From: CALCLY01 sp900552775
Lineage (GTDB): Bacteria; Bacillota; Clostridia; UMGS1883; UMGS1540
NCBI GenBank assembly: GCA_937966555.1
Contig: CALCLY010000025.1
Coordinates: forward strand, 1 to 64,000
Direction: 5' to 3'
Length of the DNA stretch: 64,000 bases
Part shown: positions 16,301 to 24,564 of the stretch, in pieces
Layout: the number at the start of each line of letters is the position of its first letter
Numbering within the stretch: the first letter of the stretch is position 1
The notes under the pieces: model-generated
The model's input: only the letters and a program-made list of their open reading frames with translations
Database searches by the model: none
What the model was told of the DNA's origin: nothing
Position numbers and translations under genes: made by a program

Positions 16301-16912
16301 ATGAATCAGAATGAGAATGAAAACATCAATAATGAAAGTATTAATATAAACGAAACTGTTTCGGAAACGGGCACGCCTTCGGAGGTTCCCAAAAAATCCG
16401 CAGGAAGAGAAGCGCTTGAATGGGTGGCTTCAATACTTATTGCGGTTGTTGTGGCGCTGCTTCTGCGAAACTATGTCATAACTTTTGTAAGGGTTGACGG
16501 AAGTTCCATGGTTCCCACGCTTACAAATAACGACAGACTTATTGTTATCCGTCTCGGATATAAGCCGCAGGCAGGAGATATTATAATACTTAACCCGCCT
16601 ACGGGACGTGCCCCCTATGTAAAAAGAGTTATAGGTATGCCCGGACAGACGGTGAAAATCACTGAAACGGGAGATGTGTATGTGGACGGGGAAAAGCTTG
16701 ACGAACCGTATACAAACACAAAAACAAATATTGTTTCGGCGTCGGAATACACGGTGCCGGAAAACTGCGTTTTTGTTATGGGTGACAACCGTATGCACAG
16801 CCATGACAGCCGCTCGGAGGATGTTTCGTTCATCCCTTATAAGAATGTTTTGGGCAAGGTTGTGTGCAGGGTATGGCCTTTAAACAAAATAGGCTCGGTA
16901 TATAATAAATAG
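16301..16912 (+). CDS. lepB: Signal peptidase I
   Basis: A membrane serine protease that cleaves signal peptides of secreted proteins. About 40 hydrophilic residues precede one membrane segment (EWVASILIAVVVALLLRNYVI). The catalytic Ser is in VDGSSMVPTL, the general-base Lys in APYVKRVIGMPG, and box E is VMGDNRMHSHDSR. About 203 residues, typical for Gram-positive type I enzymes. The ATG at 16301 is chosen (GGAAAGGA 10 nt upstream); an in-frame GTG two codons earlier is the alternative. The N-terminal extension rich in Asn and Glu is unusual but harmless. Confidence 0.95.
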   Translation: MNQNENENINNESININETVSETGTPSEVPKKSAGREALEWVASILIAVVVALLLRNYVITFVRVDGSSMVPTLTNNDRLIVIRLGYKPQAGDIIILNPPTGRAPYVKRVIGMPGQTVKITETGDVYVDGEKLDEPYTNTKTNIVSASEYTVPENCVFVMGDNRMHSHDSRSEDVSFIPYKNVLGKVVCRVWPLNKIGSVYNK

Positions 16913-16927
16913 AAACGGAGATTGCAA

Positions 16928-17770
16928 ATGAAGATTCAATGGTTCCCCGGTCATATGGCGAAAACCCGCCGCCTGATAGAGGAAAATCTTCGTCTTGTTG
17001 ATATTTGCGTGGAAGTAGCGGACGCACGGCTTGTAAATTCCAGCCGCAGTCCGCTTCTTTTTGATTTAATAAACAAAAAACCGCGTATTCTTATCATGAA
17101 CAAGGCGGATATTGCGGATGAAAAAGTAAATAACGAATGGAAAAAATATTTTGAAAGCGAAGGTCAGGCGGTCATTTTTGCCGACAGCAAGGGCGGCAGA
17201 CTTTTAAAGCCGCTTACGGCTGTAATACAGGAAACGCTCAAAGACGAACTTTTGAGAAGGCGTGAGCGCGGAATGGAAGGAAAACCCGTTAAAGTTATGG
17301 TGACGGGTGTGCCTAATGTCGGAAAATCCACATTTATAAACAATATTTCGGGAAGAAAAAGCGCAAAAACGGGAGACAGACCCGGAGTTACAACCGGAAA
17401 ACAGTGGATTCGCGCCGGCAATCTGGAACTTTTGGATACGCCCGGAATTTTATGCCCGAAAATCGATGATGAACGCATGGGCGAGCACCTGGCTTTCTCG
17501 GGAGCAATACGCGACGCTGTTTTTGATACGGCGGAGCTTTCGTGTATTTTGCTTGAGTTTTTAAGAGATAATTATGCCGCGGAGCTTTGCGCAAGATATA
17601 AACTTGCCGATACAAACGGACTTTCGGGATTTGAACTTTTGTGTGCCGTGGCAAAAGCGAGAGGATTTGTAGTGCGCGGCGGCGAAGCGGACTACGAGCG
17701 TGCGGCCGCGGTTGTGCTGGATGAATTCCGCGGAGCCAAGATAGGAAGAATTTCACTTGAAAGACCGTAA
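16928..17770 (+). CDS. rbgA: Ribosome biogenesis GTPase YlqF/RbgA
   Basis: A circularly permuted GTPase needed for late 50S assembly. The N terminus has the family motif QWFPGHMAKTRR. The G motifs occur in permuted order: NKADIAD (G4) near 58, a G5-like segment, then the P-loop GVPNVGKSTFIN (G1) near 127 and DTPG (G3) near 172. A C-terminal ANTAR-like region follows. Length is 280 residues, normal. The ATG at 16928 has GGAG 7 nt upstream; a TTG two codons earlier lacks this spacing. It lies 15 nt after lepB. Confidence 0.95.
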   Translation: MKIQWFPGHMAKTRRLIEENLRLVDICVEVADARLVNSSRSPLLFDLINKKPRILIMNKADIADEKVNNEWKKYFESEGQAVIFADSKGGRLLKPLTAVIQETLKDELLRRRERGMEGKPVKVMVTGVPNVGKSTFINNISGRKSAKTGDRPGVTTGKQWIRAGNLELLDTPGILCPKIDDERMGEHLAFSGAIRDAVFDTAELSCILLEFLRDNYAAELCARYKLADTNGLSGFELLCAVAKARGFVVRGGEADYERAAAVVLDEFRGAKIGRISLERP

Positions 17771-17785
17771 AAAATATGGTATACT
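17757..17785 (+). promoter_or_regulatory. Promoter for rodA
   Basis: TTGAAA, 17 nt, TATACT, overlapping the last codons of rbgA. It places a start about 45 nt upstream of the rodA coding sequence. Confidence 0.55.
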
Positions 17786-17838
17786 GTATAATAATATGCA
17801 GAAATTGCTCCGAAAAAGAGTTTGCGAGGTGACAATGC

Positions 17839-18960
17839 TTGGAGGTCAGAAAAAAAGAAAAGAAAACGCGCATGTATGATCCCGTTTTATGCACGGCGGT
17901 TATACTTGCAATGACAGTTGGTTTTTTGGCGATATGGAGCGCCACAAGGTCGCTCGGCTCGGCAAGATATCTTCTTGTGCAGGGCACGGCTGCCGTTTTG
18001 GGTGCGGCGTTTATATTTATAACAATGAAGTTTGACTATGAAACATTCGGAAGGCTCGCACCGTTTATTTTTGCGTTTAACGTGATATTGCTTCTTGTAG
18101 TGCTGTTTTTCGGCACGGGCGATGAGGTCGGCACGCGCGGCTGGATAAGAATCGGCTCTTTAAGCCTTCAGCCGGCAGAGCTTGTAAAAGTTGGCTTTAT
18201 AGTGGCTTTTGCAAGGCAGATTTCGGCGGCAGACGATGTGAATAATCCGAAAACGCTTGCTTTTCTGCTGCTTCACGCGGGACTTACAGTGGGACTTATT
18301 CTGCTTCAGCCCGACTACGGAACGGCGTTTGTTTTTGTGGTTATGGCATTTTTGATGCTGCTTATGGCGGGACTTAAAATAAAATATGTTCTTTATGCGC
18401 TCGGAGCCTGCGCGGTTGCGGCACCGGCGGCATGGTTTTTTGTGCTTAAAGATTATCAGAAAAAACGTTTTTTTGCGTTTTTAAATCCTGAGGCGGATCC
18501 GCTTGGCTCGGGATATCACGTTATGCAGTCGAAAATTGCGGCAGGCTCGGGCAAGCTTTTCGGAAGCGGACTTTTCAAAGGCGTGCAGACACAGCTCGGA
18601 TATCTTCCCGAAAAGCAGACAGACTTTGTTTTTTCCGTTATAAGTGAGGAAATGGGTTTTGCGGGAGCTGCGGCCGTTGTGATAATTCTCCTTGTAATTA
18701 TAGTAAAATGTTTTAACATTGCCAAAAATTCGCGCGATATGTTCGGAGAGCTTATTTGTGTTGGGGCTGGCGCGATGTTTCTGTTTCATACGTTTGAAAA
18801 TATCGGCATGTGCATAGGTCTTGCGCCCGTTACGGGCATTCCGCTGCCTTTTATAAGCTGCGGCGGCTCCAATATGCTGGCTTCGCTGATGGTTGTGGGA
18901 CTTGTTCTCAATGTGCGCGCAAGAAGCAAAACGGTGCCGAAGATTTCGGAAAAAGAATAG
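17839..18960 (+). CDS. rodA: SEDS-family peptidoglycan glycosyltransferase RodA
   Basis: A polytopic SEDS protein that polymerises lipid II during cell elongation. The 373-residue sequence has about ten hydrophobic helices. Diagnostic stretches are GTRGWIRIGSLSLQPAELVK near 100, LQPDYGTAFVF near 155, SGYHVMQSKIAAGSGKLFGSGLFKG near 222, QLGYLPEKQTDFVFSVISEEMGF near 248 and TGIPLPFISCGGSNML near 335. The second SEDS gene (58724) lies in the dcw cluster and is the FtsW/SpoVE type, so this isolated one is assigned RodA. It starts with TTG behind GAGGTGA. Confidence 0.85.
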   Translation: MEVRKKEKKTRMYDPVLCTAVILAMTVGFLAIWSATRSLGSARYLLVQGTAAVLGAAFIFITMKFDYETFGRLAPFIFAFNVILLLVVLFFGTGDEVGTRGWIRIGSLSLQPAELVKVGFIVAFARQISAADDVNNPKTLAFLLLHAGLTVGLILLQPDYGTAFVFVVMAFLMLLMAGLKIKYVLYALGACAVAAPAAWFFVLKDYQKKRFFAFLNPEADPLGSGYHVMQSKIAAGSGKLFGSGLFKGVQTQLGYLPEKQTDFVFSVISEEMGFAGAAAVVIILLVIIVKCFNIAKNSRDMFGELICVGAGAMFLFHTFENIGMCIGLAPVTGIPLPFISCGGSNMLASLMVVGLVLNVRARSKTVPKISEKE

Positions 18961-18988
18961 AATGCCGCGCTTGCCATACATTGCATTT

Positions 18989-19031
18989 GATTTTTCCTTT
19001 TTCTTGCGCTCCGGAGTTTTTAAACATCCCC
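18989..19031 (+). repeat. 43-nt dispersed repeat, copy 2
   Basis: Matches 264-306 in the same orientation at 38 of 43 positions (TTTTTCTTGCGCTCCGGAG core). It lies between the rodA stop and the PPTase ribosome binding site. No ORF or clear terminator shape is seen. Confidence 0.6.
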
Positions 19032-19050
19032 TTATACGGAGGTTGTTAAA

Positions 19051-19569
19051 GTGCGTATTGTCTGCTGTAATATTAAAGAAAATCATACCCGCGCGGATAC
19101 CGACGCGGTGCTGCTGCGATGTGCAAAGGAATTTGCGCTGCGGCAAAACAAAACTGTTCCGGAAAGTGTTTTTCACACCGAAAACGGAAAACCTTATGTT
19201 AAAGAAGACGGCATATTTATCGGCGCCGCACACACATGCGGAAGACTTTTTGCCGCAGCGTGCGAAGTTCCGTTCGGCATTGATGCCGAAAGTACAAAAA
19301 GAAATACACGCGGAGCATCAAAAATTGCCGCGAAATATTTTTCCTGCGGAGAACAAAAACTTTTAATGAGCGGAGAAAAAACTTTTGCCGAGATCTGGAC
19401 GGCGAAAGAGTCTTTTTTAAAGCTTACGGGAGAAGGGCTTGCGGGGCTGCGCGAAGCGGACACCGTGAAGCTTCCGTATGTTTTTGAATATATGAAACTC
19501 GGAGACATACTTATATGCGTTTGCTCGAAAGCGCGCATTGAGAATATATCCGCTGTGCCCGAAAAATAA
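19051..19569 (+). CDS. 4'-phosphopantetheinyl transferase superfamily protein
   Basis: Transfers the phosphopantetheine arm of CoA to a serine of a carrier protein (acyl, peptidyl or aryl carrier). The 172-residue protein has the Sfp-type signatures: IGAAHTCGR near 49, FGIDAEST near 71 with the Mg-binding Asp and Glu, and the second motif AEIWTAKESFLKLTGEGL near 110, with WxxKES-like residues. Shorter than two-lobed Sfp proteins (about 220) but with both motifs. GTG start behind CGGAGG. No carrier protein or NRPS/PKS gene is nearby. Confidence 0.85.
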   Translation: MRIVCCNIKENHTRADTDAVLLRCAKEFALRQNKTVPESVFHTENGKPYVKEDGIFIGAAHTCGRLFAAACEVPFGIDAESTKRNTRGASKIAAKYFSCGEQKLLMSGEKTFAEIWTAKESFLKLTGEGLAGLREADTVKLPYVFEYMKLGDILICVCSKARIENISAVPEK

Positions 19570-19598
19570 ACCCTAAACGCATTTTTGGTATAAAATGT

Positions 19599-19627
19599 TT
19601 GCAAAACAAGCTTTTTTATGTTATAAT
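19599..19627 (+). promoter_or_regulatory. Promoter for the XRE-cupin regulator
   Basis: TTGCAA, 17 nt, TATAAT, about 32 nt upstream of the regulator start codon. Confidence 0.65.
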
Positions 19628-19658
19628 TAAAAATTAAATAAAGAAAGGGGGAGCTATC

Positions 19659-20213
19659 ATGAATGACGACATTAAAAAAGTCGCTATAAGATTGCGCGAA
19701 ATGCGCGAAATCGACGGAAAAACAACCGAAGATCTTGCACGTTATCTCGGAATTACGAACGAAAAATATCTTGAATACGAAAGCGGAGCCGTGGATATGC
19801 CCATAAGCTTTTTATCGGAGGTGGCAGCATACTTCGGAGTGCAGGTTTACGAACTTCTCTCCGGAGACGAGCCGCGCCTTAAAGTGTATCAGCACGTTAA
19901 AAGCGGAAAGGGCCTGACAATAGAAAGAAGCAAGCAGTATGAGTATCAGCATCTGGCATATAATTTTGCGGATAACAAGGTGCTTCCTCTGCTGGTGACC
20001 GTCGATCCTCTGAAGGAGGGTCACGAAGTTTATACAAACGTACATGTGGGGCAGGAGTTTGACTACTGTCTCGAAGGAAAAATTTTAATACGCATAGATG
20101 GCAAGGATATTATACTGAATGAAGGGGACAGCATTTATTATGATTCCTCATATCCGCACGGCATGGCGGCAATCGGCGATAAGCCGGGAAAGGTTCTTGT
20201 CATTGTAATTTAG
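19659..20213 (+). CDS. XRE-family regulator with C-terminal cupin domain
   Basis: A 184-residue transcription factor. Residues about 8-65 form a Cro/C1-type helix-turn-helix (LREMREIDGKTTEDLARYLGITNEKYLEYESGAVDMP). Residues about 105-180 form a cupin barrel (HVGQEFDYCLEGKILIRIDGK, then LNEGDSIYYDSSYPHGMAA) that likely binds a small effector. It lies 13 nt upstream of an AMP-forming acyl-CoA synthetase gene. This regulator-enzyme pairing recurs in Clostridia, so it probably controls that gene in response to a related acid or CoA ester (inference). Strong ribosome binding site AAAGGGGGAG. Confidence 0.9.
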   Translation: MNDDIKKVAIRLREMREIDGKTTEDLARYLGITNEKYLEYESGAVDMPISFLSEVAAYFGVQVYELLSGDEPRLKVYQHVKSGKGLTIERSKQYEYQHLAYNFADNKVLPLLVTVDPLKEGHEVYTNVHVGQEFDYCLEGKILIRIDGKDIILNEGDSIYYDSSYPHGMAAIGDKPGKVLVIVI

Positions 20214-20226
20214 GAGAGATTTTACA

Positions 20227-21903
20227 GTGGACATATTATCAAAATACATAAACAGAAGCGAGTTTGACTCGTATGAGGATTTTAAAGAAAATTTTAAAAT
20301 AAATATACCGGAGGATTTTAATTTCGGTTTTGACGTTGTGGACAAATGGGCTGAGATAGACCCTAAAAAGCGTGCGCTTGTATGGTGCAACGATGAGGGT
20401 GACGAAAAAGTTTTTACGTTTACCGATCTTAAAAAACTTTCCAACAAGACAGCAAACTTTTTCAAAAGTCTCGGTATAAAAAAAGGAGACCATGTAATGG
20501 CTGTTCTGCGCCGCCATTACGAATACTGGATTGTTGCGGTGGCGCTGCACAAATTAGGTGCGGTTTTGATTCCGGCAACGGCGCAGCTTAAAACAAAAGA
20601 CGTGATTTACAGGGTTCACGCCGCAAGCGTTGACGCGGTTATAACTGCGGACGATTCGGGTCTTGCGCATATTGTGGATGAAGCGCAGAAGGTGTGCCCG
20701 TCTTTGAAATACAAAATAATGTGCGGTCTTCCTCATGACGGATGGCTGACATTTTCGGAAAGCATTGAAAAATGTTCGGACGTATTCGAAAGACCCACGG
20801 GTGAAGAAGCTACGCATAATGAAGACACAATGCTCATATATTTTACATCGGGAACCACAGGTTACCCAAAAATGGCGCAGCACTGCTTTACTTATCCGCT
20901 CGGACATATCATAACAGCAAAATTCTGGCACAACGTACAAAACAATAAGCTGCATATGACGGTTGCCGAAACAGGCTGGGCAAAGGCTTCATGGGGTAAA
21001 ATATACGGACAGTGGATTTGCGGAGCGGTTCAGTTTGTTTATGACTATAACACAAGATTCACACCAACCGATCTGCTCAAAAAAATAGAGGAACACAAGA
21101 TAACAACTTTCTGTGCTCCGCCGACAATTCTCAGATTTCTTATTAAAGAGGATCTGACAAAGTACGATTTGAGCAGTCTTGAATACTGCACAACGGCAGG
21201 TGAGGCACTGAACGCGGAAATTTTCAAGCAGTTTTACGATGCTACGGGAATAGAAATCCGCGAAGGATTCGGTCAGACGGAAACGGTTGTGGCGCTTGCC
21301 ACATATCCGTGGATCGAGCCGCGTCCGGGTTCACTCGGAAAACCTTCTCCGGGATATGAAATTCATCTTAAAAACAGCGACGGTGAAGACTGCGAAGAGG
21401 GAAGCACGGGTCAGATTGCGATACGCACGGATAAAATGATGCCGTACGGTCTCTTCAGAGGATACTATCTTGATGAGGAGAAAACGGAAGCATGCTGGCA
21501 TGACGGCTATTACTACACGGGAGATCTGGCATGGTGCGATGAAGACGGATACTACTGGTATGTAGGCAGAGCGGACGATATGATAAAAAGCTCGGGCTAC
21601 AGAATAGGACCGTTTGAAGTTGAAAGTGCGCTTATGGAGCATCCTTCGGTTCTCGAATGTGCCGTAACCGCAGTGCCGGACGATATACGCGGACAGATTG
21701 TTAAAGCTACGATAGTTCTTGCGAACGGATATGAAGGTTCCGAAGAGCTTGTGCGCGAGCTGCAGGTTCATGTAAAGAAAAACACCGCACCTTATAAATA
21801 TCCGCGTATTGTTGAGTTTGTGGAAAGCCTTCCGAAGACGGCAAGCGGAAAGATAATGCGTACGGTTATAAGGGATAACGACCTCAAAAAATATAATAAA
21901 TGA
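20227..21903 (+). CDS. AMP-forming acyl-CoA synthetase
   Basis: A 558-residue cytosolic ligase of the ANL superfamily that activates a carboxylic acid through an acyl-AMP to its CoA thioester. Motifs: P-loop YFTSGTTGYPKMAQH near 200, YDLSSLEYCTTAGEALN near 317, GFGQTETV near 345, the hinge region YYTGDLAWCDEDGYYWYVGRADDMIKSSGY near 433-462, and the C-terminal catalytic lysine in PKTASGKIMRTVIR. It resembles medium-chain/butyryl-type synthetases more than housekeeping Acs. Substrate not determinable. GTG start behind GGAGAG. Likely co-transcribed with the XRE-cupin gene. Confidence 0.9.
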   Translation: MDILSKYINRSEFDSYEDFKENFKINIPEDFNFGFDVVDKWAEIDPKKRALVWCNDEGDEKVFTFTDLKKLSNKTANFFKSLGIKKGDHVMAVLRRHYEYWIVAVALHKLGAVLIPATAQLKTKDVIYRVHAASVDAVITADDSGLAHIVDEAQKVCPSLKYKIMCGLPHDGWLTFSESIEKCSDVFERPTGEEATHNEDTMLIYFTSGTTGYPKMAQHCFTYPLGHIITAKFWHNVQNNKLHMTVAETGWAKASWGKIYGQWICGAVQFVYDYNTRFTPTDLLKKIEEHKITTFCAPPTILRFLIKEDLTKYDLSSLEYCTTAGEALNAEIFKQFYDATGIEIREGFGQTETVVALATYPWIEPRPGSLGKPSPGYEIHLKNSDGEDCEEGSTGQIAIRTDKMMPYGLFRGYYLDEEKTEACWHDGYYYTGDLAWCDEDGYYWYVGRADDMIKSSGYRIGPFEVESALMEHPSVLECAVTAVPDDIRGQIVKATIVLANGYEGSEELVRELQVHVKKNTAPYKYPRIVEFVESLPKTASGKIMRTVIRDNDLKKYNK

Positions 21904-21914
21904 GATGATGGCGC

Positions 21915-23072
21915 ATGATTAATTTTCTGGTAAGGCATTTTGTCGGTACGGAAGATATTAAAACGCATAACGCGCGGAAAAAGGCGGGCTTCATCGGAAG
22001 TACTGCCGGAATAATTGCAAATATACTGCTTTTTATTTTAAAGTTTACGGTGGGAGCTCTGAGCGGAAGCGTGTCGGTTACGGCGGACGCTTTTAATAAC
22101 CTTTCCGACACAGGCTCCTGCATAGTAACGTTTATAGGCTTTAAAATAGGCGACAAACCCGCAGACGCAAAGCACCCGTTCGGATACGGGAGAATTGAAT
22201 ATATTTCGGGGTTTGTTGTTGCGATTTTAATTATTTATGCCGGAGCGGAACTTGCAAAAACATCTTTTATAAAGATGATAAACCCGGCGGAAACGGAGTT
22301 TACATTTTTGATGCCGCTGCTGCTGCTTTTATCGATTCCCGTGAAGCTTTGGCTTTCGGCGTTAAACGGAAAACTCGGCAAAATGACGGATTCACCCGCA
22401 ATGGAGGCGTCTGCCGCGGACAGCCGCAACGATGTTATCGTAACGTGCGCTACGATTGTTTCCGCGGTTTTGGTGAAGCTTACGTCTTTTTATGCGCTTG
22501 ACGGAATAGTCGGTGTTATTGTAGCGCTGTTTGTTCTTTTTTCGGGTATCTCAATTATGCGTGAAACGCTTGCGCCGCTTTTGGGCGAAGCGCCAAAGCT
22601 TGAGCTTGCCGAGCAAATTGAAAAGCTAATCTTAAGCGGAGAAAATGTCTGCGGCGTGCACGATATCATTGTTCATAATTACGGCCCGGGCAAATACATA
22701 GCCTCGGCACATGCCGAGGTGCCGGCTGACTGCGATATATTAAAGGTTCATGATGAAATTGACAATATTGAGCAGCACATTGCCTCGAATCTGGGCGTTC
22801 TTATGACAATTCATATGGACCCTGTGGAAACAGATAACGAAAGTCTTAATAAAATGCGGCGGATGCTTTCCGAAACAATTTCGGGAATAGACCAAAACAT
22901 GACGTTTCACGATCTTCGCGCCGTATCGGGCGATACGCACACAAATCTTATATTTGACGTTGTTGTGCCGAAAAAGTGCAAACTGAGCGATGATGAAATC
23001 AAAGCGCGCATAGACGAGGCGCTTGATCCGTACTACAGAACCGTTATTGTATTTGACCGCGCCTATATATAA
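21915..23072 (+). CDS. Cation diffusion facilitator (CDF) metal transporter
   Basis: A 385-residue exporter of divalent metals (Zn, Mn or Fe) using proton antiport. About six helices occupy residues 25-220, with the binding-site motif SVTADAFNNLSDTGS near 57 and KHPFGYGRIEYISG near 88. The cytoplasmic regulatory domain follows, with VCGVHDIIVHNYGPGKYIASAHAEV near 250. A further C-terminal extension of about 80 residues (FHDLRAVSGDTHTNLIFDVVVP) repeats the ferredoxin-like domain, as seen in long clostridial members. Metal specificity unknown. It begins 12 nt after the acyl-CoA synthetase. Confidence 0.92.
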   Translation: MINFLVRHFVGTEDIKTHNARKKAGFIGSTAGIIANILLFILKFTVGALSGSVSVTADAFNNLSDTGSCIVTFIGFKIGDKPADAKHPFGYGRIEYISGFVVAILIIYAGAELAKTSFIKMINPAETEFTFLMPLLLLLSIPVKLWLSALNGKLGKMTDSPAMEASAADSRNDVIVTCATIVSAVLVKLTSFYALDGIVGVIVALFVLFSGISIMRETLAPLLGEAPKLELAEQIEKLILSGENVCGVHDIIVHNYGPGKYIASAHAEVPADCDILKVHDEIDNIEQHIASNLGVLMTIHMDPVETDNESLNKMRRMLSETISGIDQNMTFHDLRAVSGDTHTNLIFDVVVPKKCKLSDDEIKARIDEALDPYYRTVIVFDRAYI

Positions 23073-23081
23073 TAGTAATAT

Positions 23082-23119
23082 AATCACCTCTTGTTAAATA
23101 AATATGATGTGAGGTGATT
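23082..23119 (+). terminator. Hairpin after CDF gene that includes the next gene's ribosome binding site
   Basis: AATCACCTC (23082-23090) pairs perfectly with GAGGTGATT (23111-23119), followed by TTATTT. It could terminate the CDF transcript. The right arm is also the ribosome binding site (GAGGTGA) of the gene starting at 23126, so translation of read-through mRNA would be masked. Confidence 0.5.
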
Positions 23120-23125
23120 TTATTT

Positions 23126-23851
23126 ATGAAGCTTCTGACATACATACTTCCTGCGGACGCGCAGCACAAACACGGCTTTTTTGCCGATGTACGCATAGAT
23201 GCCGAAAAAACATTAAGAATACTTTACCTTGACGAAAAACCGCGTTTCCCGGGTTCTCTTTTCTCGAAAAGGAAAATAAGGGAAACACTTTCGGGGAGCA
23301 TTTTGTATAAATGCGCTTTGGCGGAAAAATACAAAAATGAAAAATTTTTTTCCGACGGAAGGGGACTTTTTTGGCATCACATGAAAGAAATACTTTTTAC
23401 CGCGGCAAACGCCGCCGATATGCCGGAGTTTGTAATTTTCTCCGTCAGCGTACGGGATATATCGAAATTCAGCGATATTATCATGTCGCGGTGCCGCGTT
23501 TCTTTTCTCACAACGCCTGCGTGCGCCGATGTAATGAACGATATTATGATGGAGGAATTCGGCGTGCCTTCAAGCGCTTCTTCGGCTGTGCGGCTCGGAG
23601 GTAAAACAGCGGTTATCATGCCGGGCGGAGAAATATTTTCGGTTGACGGCGCTGAAAATATTGTAAATTTAAGCGGAAAAAAAATGCCGCATAGCGCGGT
23701 AACTCCGGATAGTGTGAAATATACTCTGCCGCCGCAGCTTCGTCTTGCGGCAGATGCGCTGTACAGCCCAGAAAGGCTGCAGACTGCTCTCGATTTTTTC
23801 GGCATTTCGTACGATAAAACAGCGGTTGCTTCGGTAAATTCTTACAAATGA
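23126..23851 (+). CDS. Conserved-looking protein of unknown function
   Basis: A 241-residue soluble protein I do not recognise. It starts MKLLTYILPADAQHKHGFFADVRID, has a basic middle (FSKRKIRETLSGSIL) and alternating strands and helices (PEFVIFSVSVRDISKFSDIIM, then GGKTAVIMPGGEIFSVDGAENIVNL). No signal peptide, membrane segment or metal-binding pattern is evident. Codon use matches neighbours and the ribosome binding site GAGGTGA is good, so it is likely real. It stands alone between the CDF transporter and greA. The ATG at 23126 is preferred to an in-frame GTG at 23114, which lies inside the ribosome binding site. Confidence 0.75.
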   Translation: MKLLTYILPADAQHKHGFFADVRIDAEKTLRILYLDEKPRFPGSLFSKRKIRETLSGSILYKCALAEKYKNEKFFSDGRGLFWHHMKEILFTAANAADMPEFVIFSVSVRDISKFSDIIMSRCRVSFLTTPACADVMNDIMMEEFGVPSSASSAVRLGGKTAVIMPGGEIFSVDGAENIVNLSGKKMPHSAVTPDSVKYTLPPQLRLAADALYSPERLQTALDFFGISYDKTAVASVNSYK

Positions 23852-23909
23852 TTTGAAAAATGATACAAATTTGCTTGGTTCTTATTAACAAAAGGCTGTA
23901 TTTTTACTC

Positions 23910-23938
23910 TTGACATAACAGAAATAAAGTGTTATAAT
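23910..23938 (+). promoter_or_regulatory. Consensus promoter for greA
   Basis: TTGACA, 17 nt, TATAAT, about 60 nt upstream of the greA start. Confidence 0.8.
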
Positions 23939-23999
23939 ACATGCTACTGGCAATCGAAAAGGAGAAATCCGATTCGTATAAACATAGGAGGTTGGAATA

Positions 24000-24482
24000 A
24001 TGGTAGAGGAAAAACAGGTGGTTGTTACCGCCGAAGGTCTTAAAAAACTTCAGGACGAACTTGAATATTTAAAAACCGAAAAAAGAAACGACGTCAGAGA
24101 AAAAATTCAGACGGCTCTGGGATACGGAGACCTCTCCGAAAACAGCGAATATGATGAGGCGAAAAATGAGCAGGCGCAGGTTGAGACAAGAATTGCCCAG
24201 CTGGAGCAGATGCTTAAAAATATTAAACTTATAGATGAAAACGATTTGGACACCGATACCGTAAACTTAGGTTCGCACGTTTTGGTGCACGATGTGGATT
24301 TTGACGAGGACGTTGAATATACAATAGTGGGTTCCACTGAGGCAGACCCGGTGAAAAGCAAAATATCGGATGAATCGCCCGTAGGCAAAGCGCTTTTGGG
24401 CGCGTCGGTAGGCGATACGGTTACGGCTCAGCTGCCGGACGGTGACACCGCGGATTTTAAAATTTTGAAGATATTAAGATAG
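24000..24482 (+). CDS. greA: Transcription elongation factor GreA
   Basis: GreA enters the RNA polymerase secondary channel and stimulates cleavage of backtracked transcripts. The 160-residue protein has the N-terminal coiled coil (residues 10-78) with the acidic tip DLSENSEYDEAKNEQA, and the C-terminal domain with SPVGKALLGASVGDTV near 126. Length is typical. The start is an ATG behind AGGAGG with 7 nt spacing. It is monocistronic: consensus promoter upstream and a hairpin downstream at 24484-24527. Confidence 0.97.
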   Translation: MVEEKQVVVTAEGLKKLQDELEYLKTEKRNDVREKIQTALGYGDLSENSEYDEAKNEQAQVETRIAQLEQMLKNIKLIDENDLDTDTVNLGSHVLVHDVDFDEDVEYTIVGSTEADPVKSKISDESPVGKALLGASVGDTVTAQLPDGDTADFKILKILR

Positions 24483-24483
24483 C

Positions 24484-24527
24484 AAAAAGAGGGTGTATCA
24501 AAATAATCATTTTGCTGCACTCTTTTT
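24484..24527 (+). terminator. greA terminator (GAGGGTG-type hairpin, member 1)
   Basis: AAAAAGAG and GTG on the left pair with CAC and TCTTTTT on the right, with an inner CAAAAT/ATTTTG stem, ending in a T run. Its sequence resembles the hairpins at 30157, 33814 and 36616, which share a GAGGGTG...GCAAAAC pattern. Confidence 0.75.
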
Positions 24528-24564
24528 ATTTCTCAGCCGATAAACTTATTGATTGGAGAAGATT

